From contig NEEC01000007.1 of NCBI GenBank assembly GCA_002189035.1, positions 3,410,001 through 3,474,000 of the forward strand: 64,000 bases of DNA, given 5' to 3'. A program made the position numbers and the translations under genes. This document shows, piece after piece, positions 32,547-44,400 of the stretch; position 1 is the first letter of the stretch; each line of letters begins with the position of its first letter. Origin of the DNA: Utricularia gibba. Its lineage: Eukaryota > Streptophyta > Magnoliopsida > Lamiales > Lentibulariaceae. Below the pieces are notes generated by a model, which had not been told where the DNA came from, ran no database searches, and worked only from the letters and a program-made list of their open reading frames with translations.

Positions 32547-34155
32547 TCATGAAATTCTGGAGCTCAAATTCACTTCGCTTGAAGCTGTTCTGGATTTGAT
32601 GGGCATGGTAGAATCAAGATCATCCTCCAAATCACTAAAGGATATTTCTTCTTCGTTTATGACTGCTGACAAGGCAGTATGCCCAACTAAATCTGAGTCG
32701 TCTTTCACCCAGTCATCGTCATCATCATCTGTATCATCAAGCACAAGTGCATTCCTCGATGAACTAGCATCCAATCTTTTCTCCTCGGGTCCACGTTGAG
32801 GGATATCCTTGAGGAAAGTGGTGCTGCCAGCCTCGGTTTCACTATGAGGGCAATTCTCAAAATCATGACTGATTGACATTTGCTCCAACGACAACTCAAA
32901 AGGAGTACTCTTGTAATAAGAATCATCATGAAAAGATGAATAGTCATGTGGCGAATGTGAGAATTCTCTCGTTTTGAATGACTTATGAAACTCCTTGCTT
33001 TGCTCTTGTAACTCTTGCATCCACCTAAGCCTCGCTTGAACAAGCTGCCGATCAATAAAACAAATTGTAGTCATCCCGTCTTGCAAAGCAACCCCTTTAT
33101 CAGGTTAGGTATCACTAAAAGGATATTAGAAGCCCCTGATGATGTCTAAAATGAACTAACCTGAGGGGAGGCCAGCACTTCAGCATCATGCTTATTCAGC
33201 CTTGAGTACAAAAGAACAAAATACACCATCCAAAAATAACCCTCGCTCATATGAATGGGGCACAGTTCGATTCGAAGAGCAGCTAATCCTGGTGCCATAA
33301 GCTCAATGGCTAATACATGCTTGTATTGGGCATCAGAGATTTCAAAATCTGGACAAAAATCCAAGTCAAAACAATAAAATGCTAAGGCTTCATGCGAGAA
33401 ATATTCTTAGAAGTAGAAGGAAACCTTCTCCATTTGTAGGCAAAGCGTATAAGAAATCCTAATAGTGAAACAATCGATTCTCAAGAAAGGGTGAAGGGGG
33501 TTAAGCAATCAAGCGTAAAAATTATGGGTGTACCATCAAATTCCTCTTCCTCAAGCAATGGGAAATCCAACCAAGTCTCTGGATGATGCGCGATGTTTCT
33601 TGCGAAGGCCAGAACTTCCTCCGTAATCCCAATTGCGTCATCTATTATATCATTATAGGTTTCCTCTGTTTCCAGAATATTTCCTAATTCCAGGTGATGA
33701 TCAGATTCTTCGCCGTGATGCTCCAATGCCTCATTCGCCTGGAAGCTGCGATCATCTGATTGGGCCGCATCAGGTCCCGAAAGCGATTTAAGAAATCCCG
33801 ATCCATGATCTGGAAAAAGCGGTGGAGGGTTAGGCGACGGCGGAGGAGCGAGAAAGGAAGCAACTCCCCATAAATGACGCTTGAGGCTGTCCCCGAGTTC
33901 CGATAAATCCTCTTTCACTCCACGCGCTTGATGAACAGCACATTCAGGATCTCCATTCTCGCCGCGATAATAAACCACGTCCTCTTCGGTAGACGGCAAA
34001 CCACCACTTTCAACCGACACATCCCTGTTCTCCCGCTGCGCGGCGGATACGACGCTGAATCGCGCGCGCCAATCGTAGGCGATCTTCTCCACAGGCGCAC
34101 CCGCCACCGCCTCGCCGTCTTCTCCGTCGTCGAAGGAACGAAGCAACCACGACAT
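32547..34155 (-). CDS. BSD-domain protein, 3 exons
   Basis: Exons 34155-33534, 33348-33161 and 33044-32547 join in frame to give 435 residues. I start at MSWLLRSF; an in-frame Met 117 bp upstream is possible but adds an atypical leader. Residues up to about 200 are low-complexity and acidic, with a LKRHLWGVASFLAPPP segment. The BSD domain spans exons 1 and 2, from LAFARNIAHHPETWLDFPL through SDAQYKHVLAIELMAPGLAALR to EGYFWMVYFVLLYSRL, and includes the conserved FW..YF block of the family. It ends with HDAEVLASPQ and LVQARLRWMQEL. The C-terminal third is acidic (a run of Asp near LVLDDTDDDDDDW) and probably disordered. BSD domains occur in transcription factor and synapse-associated proteins; the role of the plant proteins is not established. 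Confidence 0.88.
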
Positions 34156-36231
34156 CGGCCCACGACGTCGTTCTGTGTGTCGAGCGAGTTGCTTTCGATG
34201 TCCGCCCCACGCCCGTAGGAGTTTACAACAATGGTTGAATCGGAATAAATATTGGAACCAATGATATGCCAAAGTTTACCCTACGACTTTACAACAATCA
34301 TTAACAATTGAGAAGAATTGTTTGAATACTGAGAAGTCAGTGTTAAACTTTGAAACTTGAGAGGAATTGTTGGACAGTATATTGTAAAATTATAATATTA
34401 GTAATAAGAAATATATATACTTAATATTTTAAATAATCATATGAAATAAATATTTACTAATAAAAAATAAAACCTATACAAATTACAATTATATAATATC
34501 AGTTGTTACATAATTTAAAATATTAATTGATGATGTTGTAATTACTCTCGTATTTAATATTCAATAATAAACTATTATTACAAAAAAAAGCATAAGCTAT
34601 CATTTTATGGAGATAAATAATAATAATAATAATAATGTTGGAAGTGTGACAATTAAACCAAGCAGTATATCAGTCAAATAACCTTCACTTTATACTAATC
34701 TATGAAATATTTTGTCGATCATGAAATCCTCAAAAGCTCAATCCACACTCCAGTCCAGTCACCATAATAAAAATTAAAAAAAAACCAACAAATTTAAGAT
34801 ATCAAAAGCTAAACGAGAATTTCACAAGAATAGAAATAATTCCAAATCAGTTTGGATGAAATCTGAATAGAGAAACAAGTAGTAGAGAATGATTACATAG
34901 GCACAAAATGCAAATTTATATTTCAACCCACTCTCTTTTTCAAGCAACACAAAGGTTGATGTGTCGGAAGGTTATGAATAGCAATGGAGAAGCAAAAGAC
35001 GATGATGACATAAAATCCGTAGACATTCATTAAAGTAACGTGTAGAAATCAACTCAATAAAGGAATAACTGCACCATATAATCATAAAATTAATCCTTGC
35101 TATGAGATTCAAATTGTAAAATTGGTCTCCGCAATTTAGATATAATATTCAAGGTTTGATGTAAAATACACAATTAATATATATTTAATTTCTACTTAGA
35201 GTTGGGTAAAATACACATTTGACGGGTTTGGATTCTGGTTACTAGTTTTGGGTTGAATCTGAACAAAAAATGTAAGATTGGTTTATTTTGGATTAGGATG
35301 TGGTACTGCCTACTGGTATACCCCAACCCCATTCAACACGGGTCACGAGCAGCTGTCTTGTGTGTGCAATCTGAGATCAAATCACGTGAAAACAAATTTG
35401 TGCCTTCCTTTGTACACACACATTGATTGCTACACATTTCGGTGAGATCCCCTCCCCACCCTTCATTCCGAGTGGCTGCAAAAAAGTAGTAACGCATCGA
35501 CGGCAAAAGTTCTTCTCCAAAGTAGGATTGCTGGTTGTGACCTCTTTATTCATTTTCATAAATACATAAATTTATATTAGATTACTAACTTTCTAGAAAT
35601 TTAATAAATCAATTTCCACATTTCTTCGTATTTATTTCTGAAAACAAGTTTAACCTTGAACAAATATGACAAGAAATAGTAATTGATCGAAAACAAATTT
35701 GCTCACTAATGCATAACCTTAAAGAAATTTATGTATCATACGTGTAATCTGGAAGTAGCAAATATGAATAGATAAGAATTGAAAAAAGAGAAAATTGCGT
35801 TTGATGTTATTGAGTTTCCAAACAGAAATAAAGTTTCCGTAAATATAGTTTTCAGAATCGGCTGCTGTGTAGCACTGGGAAGATAGATTCCTTCCACTGC
35901 ACATCTTCTTCTCATCCACTGCACTTACTAGGGATAGGGCGCAGCATCACTAAGTCGTGAGGAAGAATGCAGACCATCCTCCCTTTCACTTGATTCACTG
36001 TTTGGTGTCCTGTCTCCTGTACATGTAGTATAAAATGTGGCGTCTGTGATTTTTATTTTATTTAGATTAAAAGTAAGCGCAACGAAAAGAAACCTAAATG
36101 CGAATTCACACATAATTATTGTTGCCTTGAGGAGGATGGCTGACTAGTGATTATATTTCATTCCGCCTTCTCTTCTTTTGCTTCTCCTTCAATCTTCCTC
36201 AGCAAGAAATCGCCTTCTCGGGAGGAAACAC
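34156..36231. other. AT-rich intergenic region between divergent genes
   Basis: No gene is supported in these 2 kb. The region separates the divergently transcribed BSD and IST1-like genes. It holds a (TAA/AAT)n microsatellite at about 34617-34636 and long AT-rich stretches. Short open frames at 35377-36113 lack domains. Confidence 0.55.
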
Positions 36232-38287
36232 ATGGATTCTCTCTTCAAGCAGCGTTTCAGTGCTGCCAAATGGTGAACCCTCGATTCGATTTCTGTTTTT
36301 ATTCATGATTCTGATCGTAGGTTCTGTGCGTTTAATTGTTTGGGGGTTACCGAATTGTCGCGGTGGGTGGAGGAAACGGCTCTCCGTGTTGATCTGAATT
36401 TTTTCAGTTGCAAAGTATAGCTATAAAACAAACCAAATCTATTGTTATTAACGCCATCAAATTGCGTTTGTCTCTGTTGAGCAAATTTTATGGTGTTTGT
36501 GGGCGATTCGGGTATGATTTTCTCACTTTCATTCTGTTTTCCCTGAATTTACAGCAAAACATTGCTCAAGCTTAGTATTCCCCGGATCAAGTTACTGAGA
36601 AACAGAAGAGAGGTTCAAATTAAACAGATGAGAAAGGAGATCGCCAAGCTGCTTGAAACGGGCCAGGAAGCCACTGCACGCATCCGGGTATCGAGCAGCT
36701 CTTTTGAACATTTACAGTACTCGTGAATGGAATTCCATTTCCATTGGTTGTGAATCGGTATCAGGTTGAGCACATAATACGTGAGGACAAGATGATGGCT
36801 GCACAAGAAATCGTTGAGCTCTTTTGTGAGCTTATTGCTGTCCGGCTTCCGATCATCGAAGCACAAAAGTAAGTGTCAGAGAAGTAGCATTAGAATTTTT
36901 TTTCTTAGTAGCAGTCGACATTTTTATTATTTGTGAACAGGGAATGCCCCTTGGATCTCAAGGAGGCGATTTCGAGTGTATGCTTTGCAGCGCCAAGATG
37001 TGCTGATCTCCCAGAGTTGCTACAGGTGCAAATTCTGTTTTCTGGTAAATATGGTAAGGAGTTTGTAGCTGCGGCCACAGAGCTTATGCCCGATTGTGGT
37101 GTAAATCGACAGGTCAGGCAGGAATCAGTGGCATCATTATTGGGGCGACTCTTTTGCCTTTTCATGTTTCATATCTTTAACTCAATGTGTTTAAAATTGG
37201 AATTGTAGTTGGTGGAGCTTTTGTCGATTCGAGCTCCATCTCCTGAGGTAAAGCTGAAGCTTTTAACGGAAATCGCAGAAGAGCATGGGCTTGATTGGGA
37301 TGCGAGCGCGACTGAGCATGAACTATTGAAGAAGCATGAAGACTTGCTGGTAAGATCCCTGGTTTTCCCGGCTTTTTCATCATATATGTTTTTCAAATAA
37401 AATCCATCGTTCTCCAGAGTGGTCCAACACAGTTTACCAGTGGCTCTAAGCTCGCTCTTCCTAAAGAGAAACATGAAGAGATAATACAGGCTTCTACTTC
37501 AAAACCCGCTGCCAATGAAATCCCCGATGATGATGATTTGGACATTCTAGGTTTTCCAGAAGTTCCCAGGATGCCGCCGAAGACAAACATTTCAACTCCG
37601 GAGACGCTGCCCTTTCCTGTCTCTGCTTTATCTGAAGATGATAATGAGGAATCGAATCCCGGTGGACCTGCCCATGTAGTGCTGGAGAAACCAGTCGCAA
37701 AAGAAGATGCATCTACCAAAGTTGCAGAAACCCAGTCAGGAGGGGAACGCCTTGTACCACTGGAAACTCGGGCGCAATCTCCACCGTTTTTGAAAGAGAA
37801 ACAGGCCACCTCCGGTCCTGTTGCATCCAACACAAGTGTAGATCTGCAGGATGTCTTGGCTGCTGCTCAAGCTGCAGCTGAGACTGCTGAGCGTGCTGCA
37901 GCAGCTGCCCGTTCAGCTGCCAGTATCGCCCAACGTCGTATCAGTGAGCTTGTCAACAAGAAAAACGATGAAGTCCCAACACGTGTCCATACTGTTGCCC
38001 AGGGTGGTAGGGATGGAAAGATGCTCCTAGCCGATTCCAGCATTGCGTCTCCTCCAACTACAGACAATGGCTTCCTCAATGGTGGTGCAAATCAGCCTTC
38101 ACAGTATGATCCTCAGGCAGCCGAGTATCGTTCATCTCCACCCGTGGACAATGAGGCATCCCCGAGCGCCGATCATAAGCAGCACCACCAGCCTCAGAGA
38201 TTGCCCTCCATGGACGAGGAATCGCTGTTTTCGTACCCGAATCTGTTCTCATCCCATGGCGCAGCAGATCTCAGCAGCCGGACGTAG
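36232..38287 (+). CDS. IST1-like protein (ESCRT-III associated), 6 exons
   Basis: Exons 36232-36272, 36555-36687, 36765-36868, 36941-37112, 37209-37349 and 37418-38287 join in frame to give 486 residues. The N-terminal IST1 domain (about residues 10-180) opens MDSLFKQRFSAAKCKTLLKL and includes RIKLLRNRREVQIKQMRKEI, ARIRVEHIIREDKMMAAQEI and the block GKEFVAAATELMPDCGVNRQ. IST1 proteins bind LIP5 and VPS4 and act in ESCRT-III-dependent multivesicular body sorting and membrane scission. The C-terminal 290 residues come from a single exon and are acidic and disordered, except for an Ala-rich helical stretch (about 341-370, AAAQAAAETAERAAAAARSA) that may form a coiled coil. All introns are short GT-AG. 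Confidence 0.93.
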
Positions 38288-38430
38288 ATTCCGTTTCCAC
38301 AGACTTTGAAGGTATGAATCAGCTTTCCACATACTCCCGTTGGTATTGGATTGAGACTGGGTGATGTTCTCGGGCTTACATATGCACCCCTTGTGCTCGT
38401 CCTGGAACCGTTACGTTGTTTTTGAATCTA

Positions 38431-38502
38431 TTTTCAATGGCATGATTTGTGGCATCACATGGAATTTTATTTTTCAATGGCATGATTTGTGGCATTACAT
38501 GG
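38431..38502 (+). repeat. short tandem duplication
   Basis: A 40-bp unit beginning TTTTCAATGGCATGATTTG (38431-38470) is followed at once by a second partial copy (38471-38502) with one mismatch. It lies between the IST1-like gene and the ATP synthase gene, probably in 3' flanking sequence of the former. Confidence 0.85.
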
Positions 38503-38720
38503 ATAATATACATATTACACATACGAACCTCGCCCAGGTCATGCGTTTTATCGCTCTTTAGGTTCAATTTGTACATGTGTCACCATCTTATCGCTTCCAG
38601 ATAAGGCGGCGTTTTTCATCCACAGGCTACGATAATGAGATGCTTTAGCTATCCCGCCGCTTCTATTCTATTCGCCACTTACAACCCTAAACAGAACCGC
38701 CAATCCTCCTCGTTTTTCCA

Positions 38721-39461
38721 ATGGCCGGCGCCGCTCTCCAGCAAACCCCAATCACCTTCCGGTCACGTGGTCTCCCGGCGATATCCCACCTCAGCCGCCG
38801 CCCACCGGGAAAACTCTGCCTCTCCTCAAACCTCAAGATCCCCAAACTCACCGTCAAGCCACTGGCACGCCGTGTTCGCGGACGCGGTGCCAGAATGGCG
38901 GACACCGCCGCTGGGAGCTACGCGACTGCTTTGGCGGATGTTGCCTCTTCCAACAACACGCTCGATCAGACCTACGGCGACGTCGAGAATCTGAGCAAAG
39001 TGTTGTCCGACGAGGACGTGGTGAGATTCTTGTCGAATCCGATCATCGACGACTCGGAGAAGCGCAGCATCGTGGGCAAGATTGCGGACTCGTCAGATCT
39101 GCAGCCGCACGTCGTGAACTTTTTGAACATCCTATTGGACATGAAACGGATCGATCTGTTCGGCGAGATCGCGAAGGAGTTCGAGGTGCTGTACAATGGA
39201 CTGACACGGACAGAGCTCGCGGTGGTGACGTCGGTGGTGCAGCTTGAGTCGCAGCAACTGGCGGAGATTGCCAAGGGCGTGCAGCAGCTGACCGGGGCGA
39301 AGAACGTGAGAATCAAGACGGCGATTGACCCGTCGCTGGTGGCCGGATTCACGATTAGGTACGGAAATTCGGGTTCCAAACTGATCGACCTCAGCATCAA
39401 GAAGCAGTTGGAGGAGATCGCCAGTCAACTCGAAATCGGAGAAATTCAACTCGCGCTGTGA
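38721..39461 (+). CDS. ATPD: ATP synthase delta subunit, chloroplast
   Basis: This intronless gene encodes 246 residues of the nuclear-encoded delta subunit of chloroplast F1Fo ATP synthase, which links F1 to the peripheral stalk (OSCP family). Residues 1 to about 60 are rich in Arg, Ser and Pro with no acid residues, a typical plastid transit peptide ending near RVRGRGARMADTAAG. The mature part begins with SYATALADVA, includes LSKVLSDEDVVRFLSNPI and LLDMKRIDLFGEIAKEF, and ends with the hallmark C-terminal block IDPSLVAGFTIRYGNSGSKLIDLS followed by KKQLEEIASQLE. Length and intronless structure are normal for the family. The region is GC-rich compared with its surroundings. Confidence 0.96.
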   Translation: MAGAALQQTPITFRSRGLPAISHLSRRPPGKLCLSSNLKIPKLTVKPLARRVRGRGARMADTAAGSYATALADVASSNNTLDQTYGDVENLSKVLSDEDVVRFLSNPIIDDSEKRSIVGKIADSSDLQPHVVNFLNILLDMKRIDLFGEIAKEFEVLYNGLTRTELAVVTSVVQLESQQLAEIAKGVQQLTGAKNVRIKTAIDPSLVAGFTIRYGNSGSKLIDLSIKKQLEEIASQLEIGEIQLAL

Positions 39462-39888
39462 TTGTCCGCTTTCCACCTTTTCCCTTCTACGACGCCGTTT
39501 TGGTGTGTTTAACGGGAGGGGGGAGGGCCCTCCTCCTCCTCTTATATACATTTTATTCTAAATTTATTGTGATTGTGATTTTCACCTAATATAAAAAAGT
39601 CAAGTCGGAATCATCCAATGCCCCCCTACGACGCCGTTTGGAGCAAAGACTGTGATGATTACGGTAACGTGTTGGGGCGCGCAAGTGCAGTGCAGGATGG
39701 AGCAAAGTCGCTGGCAGAAGGAAGGAATCTGGCGTCGATGCAAAGGCGCGGGGTGCCTTTTTCATCGCCCCCATCGCCTTTATTCTCATTCCTAAATATT
39801 CCTCCACATCTCATCATCACAAGCAGACGATCGCAGCAGCAGTTGAATTCAACTTTTGCATATTCGAAAAAACAGAAAGATACAGAGG

Positions 39889-39916
39889 CCCCGCCCCCGC
39901 CCCCGCCCCGCCCCGG
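39889..39916 (+). other. C-tract repeat with G-quadruplex potential on the minus strand
   Basis: Five C runs of four or five bases separated by single G residues lie about 180 bp upstream of the HIPP start codon. The minus strand therefore has five G runs with one-base loops, a strong G-quadruplex pattern; the plus strand could form an i-motif. It also resembles a cluster of GC boxes. Any effect on HIPP transcription is inference. Confidence 0.7.
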
Positions 39917-39956
39917 TCTCCTCTACTACTCTACTCCCTTGATTCTGATAAAGGTG

Positions 39957-39983
39957 GATGGATAGATAGATAGATAGATAGAT
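39957..39983 (+). repeat. (GATA)n microsatellite
   Basis: About six GATA units lie in the HIPP promoter region. Length polymorphism is likely. Confidence 0.85.
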
Positions 39984-40033
39984 GCCCATCCACCAAGCCT
40001 TCAAGGCTAAGTATGTAGACTCGCCTCCTTCGG

Positions 40034-40045
40034 GTATATTATAAA
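40034..40045 (+). promoter_or_regulatory. TATA box of the HIPP gene
   Basis: TATATTATAAAT lies 50-60 bp upstream of the ATG at 40095, so the leader would be short (about 20-30 bp). It is the best core-promoter match in this interval. Confidence 0.5.
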
Positions 40046-40094
40046 TTGGAGATCCCTCTGCTCTCTCATTGTTCGCACTCTCCGCTCAGAAGAA

Positions 40095-40620
40095 ATGGGA
40101 GTTTCTGGGACGTTGGATTACTTTGCTGATCTGATCAGCACCGCCAGCCGGAGGAAGAAGAGAACCCTCAACACCGTCTCCATCAAAATCCGGATGGACT
40201 GCGAAGGCTGCGGCCACCGCGTCAAGCGAGTCCTCTCCGGGATGAGAGGTACCGAGTGCTCAGAGTGCATAATCAATAATTCAAAGAAGCCTTGTGAGTG
40301 AAATGAGGCGTGTGTGATGTGCAGGAGCTAAGTCGGTGGAGGTGGACTGGAAGAACCAAAAGGCGACGGTGTTCGGGTTCGTGGAGCAGAAGAAGGTGCT
40401 CAGAGTGGCTAAGGCGATGGGTAAGAAGGTGGAGCCGTGGCCCTACGTACCGTACGAGATCATGGCGCACCCGTATGCGCCCGGCGTCTACGATAAGAAG
40501 GCGCCTCCGAACTTCGTCCGCGGCACCGACGAGCCAGGGGTGGCCACGCTCAATCCCGTCGAGGAACGCTACACGCTCATGTTCAGCGATGACAATCCTT
40601 ACGCTTGTTCCATCATGTAA
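40095..40620 (+). CDS. heavy-metal-associated isoprenylated plant protein (HIPP)
   Basis: Two exons (40095-40248 and 40325-40620) join in frame to give 149 residues. The protein starts MGVSGTLDYFADL, has a basic stretch (RRKKRTLN), then an HMA domain (about 30-92) with the metal-binding motif MDCEGC (Cys36 and Cys39). The WPYVPYEIMAHPYAPGVYDKKAPPNF block after the HMA domain is diagnostic for this HIPP subgroup (here split by me only as a landmark). It ends in the prenylation motif CSIM (Cys146), which predicts farnesylation and membrane association. HIPPs are found only in vascular plants and are linked to metal homeostasis and stress responses. In place of the usual CERRVK after the second Cys, this copy has GHRVKRVL, a mild variation outside the ligands. 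Confidence 0.93.
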
Positions 40621-41100
40621 TGATCCAAGTTGCCCTTTCAATTCCCAAAAGAAAAAGAGACAGAATTTCCCGTGTTTGGCTCAGATCAACTGGTTGTATG
40701 GCTTGGTTGCAGGTGATGGTCTGAATTCCTGCACCGCCCACTCTAAAAATGCCACTCATTCGGGAGTTGGTGCTCCAATCCATGCACCACCGTGGTGCTC
40801 CAAGCGATCGACCATCCCTGCATCACTTTCTGGTGCGCCCCCCCTTTGGTGTATGAATTGGTCCACGGAAATGTTTGGGCCAAAAGATGTTTCAATACTG
40901 GGCCCGTGTGACCCAATCAATATTGCACTCCACAGAGTACAAATCCCTACACAATTAATATGGGCCTCTAAATAAGTAGCATACTTTACAACAGAAACAT
41001 CGAAAATCACAAGAGGCATTTGAAAAATGGTCTTCCATCTTCTTCCAGAACACCATTTATTGATCAAGGTTTCGAAGTGCCAAATATATAACACTTGGGG
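40621..41100. other. 3' flank of HIPP
   Basis: No gene is supported; a plus-strand frame overlapping this region runs out of the HIPP coding region in another phase. Repeat-derived sequence begins near 41.1 kb. Confidence 0.45.
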
Positions 41101-41169
41101 CATAAGACAGGGTTTGATAGTTTCAAGTGGATCAAAGAAAAATCAAAATAATATTAAATTGATCCAATC

Positions 41170-42410
41170 CACAAATCATGAAAGAGTTGAGAGGATTCCT
41201 AGGACTTGCTAGATATTATAGTGGGTTTGTTCCTAAGTTCAGTAGTATTTATGCTCCATTACTTGTTACCTTGGAACATGGGAACTTTAAATGGACTCAA
41301 GAGGTTGATTTAAATTTCAAAAACGTGAGGGAAGCTCTCAAGCCTACGTTTTAGCCTCTTCTAATTTTTTTTTTGTAGAGTCTATAGTCGAGTGCGATGC
41401 TTTTTATTAGGGAATAAGTGTATACTATCACATGTTTCAACAAAACATTGCTAGAGAAACACATGTCATGGGTCACATATGAAAAGGAACTCATGGAAAT
41501 GATGTATGCCATCAAGTGTTACAGGAATAATCTTTGGGATGAGCAATTTTTAGAAAGTGATCATAAAGTGTTTTCAGTAGGTAATGCAAAGATCAACAAT
41601 TGTACCATGTTAACAAAAATGCTTGAATAAATGGATGGGATATGACTGCTCAATTGAATGCAACCAAAGGAGACAAAATGTGTTAGAGGATGTAATTTCA
41701 AGAAAGTAAAAATGTTGAGTATAAGAACTAGCCATTTGTAGGGTTTTTTTTTAAAAAAAAATACTCACTGTGATTTTAGTGTATGAAAAAAGTACTCATC
41801 CTATGTGAAAAAAAAAAAGTCTTATTATATGAGAGAGAGAGAGAGGTGTAGTAGGTAAATTTATAAAAGACCCATCATTTGTATGTATTAATTTTCATTA
41901 ATTGATCAGTTGAGATAAGAAGTAGTTTAAAACAAGATTTACAATCATTATTTCAAGTGACTCAATGGGGATCGATGAAAAAAAAAAAACTCAAACATCC
42001 AAGATGAGCATATTCTTTAGGACATAATTCATTCGAATGTTAATTTCACACATACTTATGAGATTTTTTCTTCCGTTCATAATGCTTGCCATGAAGAGAT
42101 ACATAAAATGCTATAATTATCAAGAGGGACTTCTTTTGTTCAGATATGAAAACACAAGTGCAATAAATTTGCTAGAAGTTGTTAGACTTTTGACTAATCA
42201 AAGGTTGAGCAGTTGAAACCAAGGTGATTATTCCAATTATTGAGCATTTTGAAAAGAATTTAATCTATGCTTTCTATGAATTTTATTGACGAGTTACAAA
42301 CTTTATGAGATAATAAGTTCATTTTGGTGGTGGATCATTTTATCCAAATATTCTCACTTCATTTTTTTTAGCTTATCCTTGTTGATTAATAAACAAGAAA
42401 TCCTTGAATG
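41170..42410 (+). pseudogene. Ty3/gypsy pol remnant (RT end, RNase H, integrase)
   Basis: Plus-strand translation gives pieces of gypsy pol in order. At about 41177 comes MKELRGFLGLARYYSGFVPK with YAPLL and FKWTQE, the reverse transcriptase connection region. At 41390-41600 comes RNase H with VECDA and WVTYEKELMEMMYAIK. At about 42265-42360 comes the integrase start, with SMNFIDELQ and ILVVVDHF-like residues. Many stops and frameshifts separate the pieces and much intervening sequence is missing, so this is an old, deleted copy. It is on the opposite strand from the pol at 11.6-14.9 kb. Confidence 0.75.
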
Positions 42411-43780
42411 TAGTTTGAAGTCAACATTATTCTTCTAGAAGTTAGTTGATTGTATGTAGTTAGTTTATTTACTAATACGTTGTAACTGCTTCATAGTAGT
42501 TTAGTATTGGATAGAGATCATCAATCCTTATAATTATTTGTAATAATTTCAGGAAGAAATAATAAGAATATTTTCAAATTTATTCCTTATTTTTACAACA
42601 CCTTGTCTTGATTCTGTGTTTTGTTTATTCACATCTTCCAACTTTATGGTATCAAAACTTAAGATGTTTAATAACAATGTTTTTATTAAATACATCACAC
42701 CAATAGGAAAAAAAAATATTATGTTACATCTGAAGTAATTGATAAAAACATACCCAATTACCATTCAAGATATTATATGTGAACAATACATTGAATAAAT
42801 CTGTAATTGTTTGAATTAGTCGAGATAGTAGATTGCAGCTTCTTCTCAACGACGAAGAATTCATCATTAGAATTTTCTAATTTTTCAGAACTACAGCTAG
42901 TAGACAGAGATAAATTTAAATTAAAAACTTACAAATGTTGTATAAAGAAAACATTTGCTATAATAAACATTTTAAATTTGGTAGATGACATGTTCATATT
43001 CATCTTATATCTTTCGCAAACATATATCATTTTTTAATTCTTATATCAAGGCATTCTCGTCATGTCAAAGTCATGTTCCACCATGTCAAAAGCATATCTC
43101 ATCATTTAAAAAAGAAAAAAATCATCTCAAAAGCATTTTACACATTGAGTCATAATGTCTAGTTAATATAGAATAATAAAGTTTTACAAAAATTCAAATA
43201 TGTTCATACATAAAAAAATACACAATATTTAATCCAAGTAAGAACATATATCACATGTGATTTTTGATTGATCCAAGGAAAATCATTCTCCAACTTCATA
43301 AAAGCATCATGATACAAAGCTTGCTTTTGTGAATTTTTCCAATTTTCGTACACTAAGGTGAAGAGGTCGTTGGAATAATTGGAGAGAAAAGAATTGATTG
43401 CCAATCAACAAATGATAGAGGACTTTCCTAAATTTTTGACATTTCATATGTACTTAGAGAATTGAAGAGAGTGAATATTTAGATATATAAAACATCAATT
43501 AAAATAATTAAATAAACTGACATACTTAATCAAAATTAAAACATATCTCATGTATGACATTGAAACTAATGAATAAAAATATATTCTAATCTTTATCATC
43601 CTATCCCAACATGCATCATTACCCTCAATTGTTTTCAATACTTCATTCTATCCTACTCTATAATCTTCTTTAGATTCATCCATATGTTCCAATCTTTCTT
43701 TATCATTTCAAATTTGTTTATAATTTGTTTTTTTATTAAAATTATGACCAATAGTTTGTTTGAATTCCTTAAATATAGCG
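42411..43780. other. AT-rich repeat-derived spacer
   Basis: No gene is supported. Short frames on both strands are AT-driven and lack domains. The first part may be LTR sequence of the plus-strand gypsy copy. Confidence 0.45.
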
Positions 43781-44120
43781 TGTATAAGGCCATGGGCCTT
43801 GTGACGGTTACGTATTCCACATTGATTATGGATGGGAGAGGAGATGCGTTTAAATAGAGGGACCCTTTTAATCTTACATGAGGTATTTTCTCTAGAAGGG
43901 GAGAATGTAAAACCGTGAGGATTGGGTGCTCGAAGCGAACAATATCATGCAAGGTGAGGGTGGGTCGTGACATTTGATATCAGAGCCAAACTCGAGCTCG
44001 TTCTGATGGTGGGTATAAGAAATGTAACGCCACGACCCTTGTGATGGTTACGTATCCCATATTAGTTGCGGACAGAGGAGGGGACGTGCTTAAATAGAGG
44101 GACCCTCCTAATTTATTCAA
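43781..44120 (+). mobile_element. TRIM-like miniature LTR element (5' complete, 3' LTR truncated)
   Basis: A 192-bp LTR (43781-43972) starts TGTATAAGG and ends GTCGTGACA. It is followed by TGATATCAGAGCC at 43975-43987, one base off the initiator-methionine tRNA primer-binding site, and an internal segment of only about 50 bp. A second LTR begins TGTAACGCCACGACCC at 44023 and matches the first through ATAGAGGGACCCT, then is cut off at about 44117. Very short LTRs and an internal domain with no coding capacity define terminal-repeat retrotransposons in miniature. A degenerate relative lies at 5602-5787. Confidence 0.7.
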
Positions 44121-44244
44121 CACATCAAAAGAAATTTATAAACCTAGCTATTCAACAAATCACTGGAATTAATATAGTGTGGTAAGTAAGAGTCGAATTC
44201 ATAGGAATATTTGCAATTTCTTGAAGTTCTTTACATTTATTAAA

Positions 44245-44394
44245 AACATGTGGGTTTTGTGGGGGTTTAGCTCTAATGCGCATAAAACGTAAAATAGCAG
44301 TAGTTGAAATAAATGAGTTACAATGCTGAAGAAGCACAGAAAATAATAGGGATGCACAGAAAATGTAAAGTGAAGGTGTCTTGGTTGGGTTTTT
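44245..44394 (+). repeat. 150-bp direct repeat, copy 1
   Basis: This copy is about 95 percent identical by eye to 45735-45884. It starts AACATGTGGGTTTT and ends CTTGGTTGGGTTTT. It abuts the left end of the LTR-like segment at 44401. Confidence 0.9.
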
Positions 44395-44400
44395 TATGCG

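Noticed and set aside
34617-34636. TAA/AAT trinucleotide run
   Set aside because: It is an ordinary microsatellite in an intergenic region with no sign of function.
38635-38994. 119-codon plus-strand frame overlapping the ATPD start
   Set aside because: It is an alternate frame of the GC-rich ATPD transit-peptide region and lacks any domain.
41828-41846. GA dinucleotide run
   Set aside because: It is a simple microsatellite within decayed gypsy sequence.
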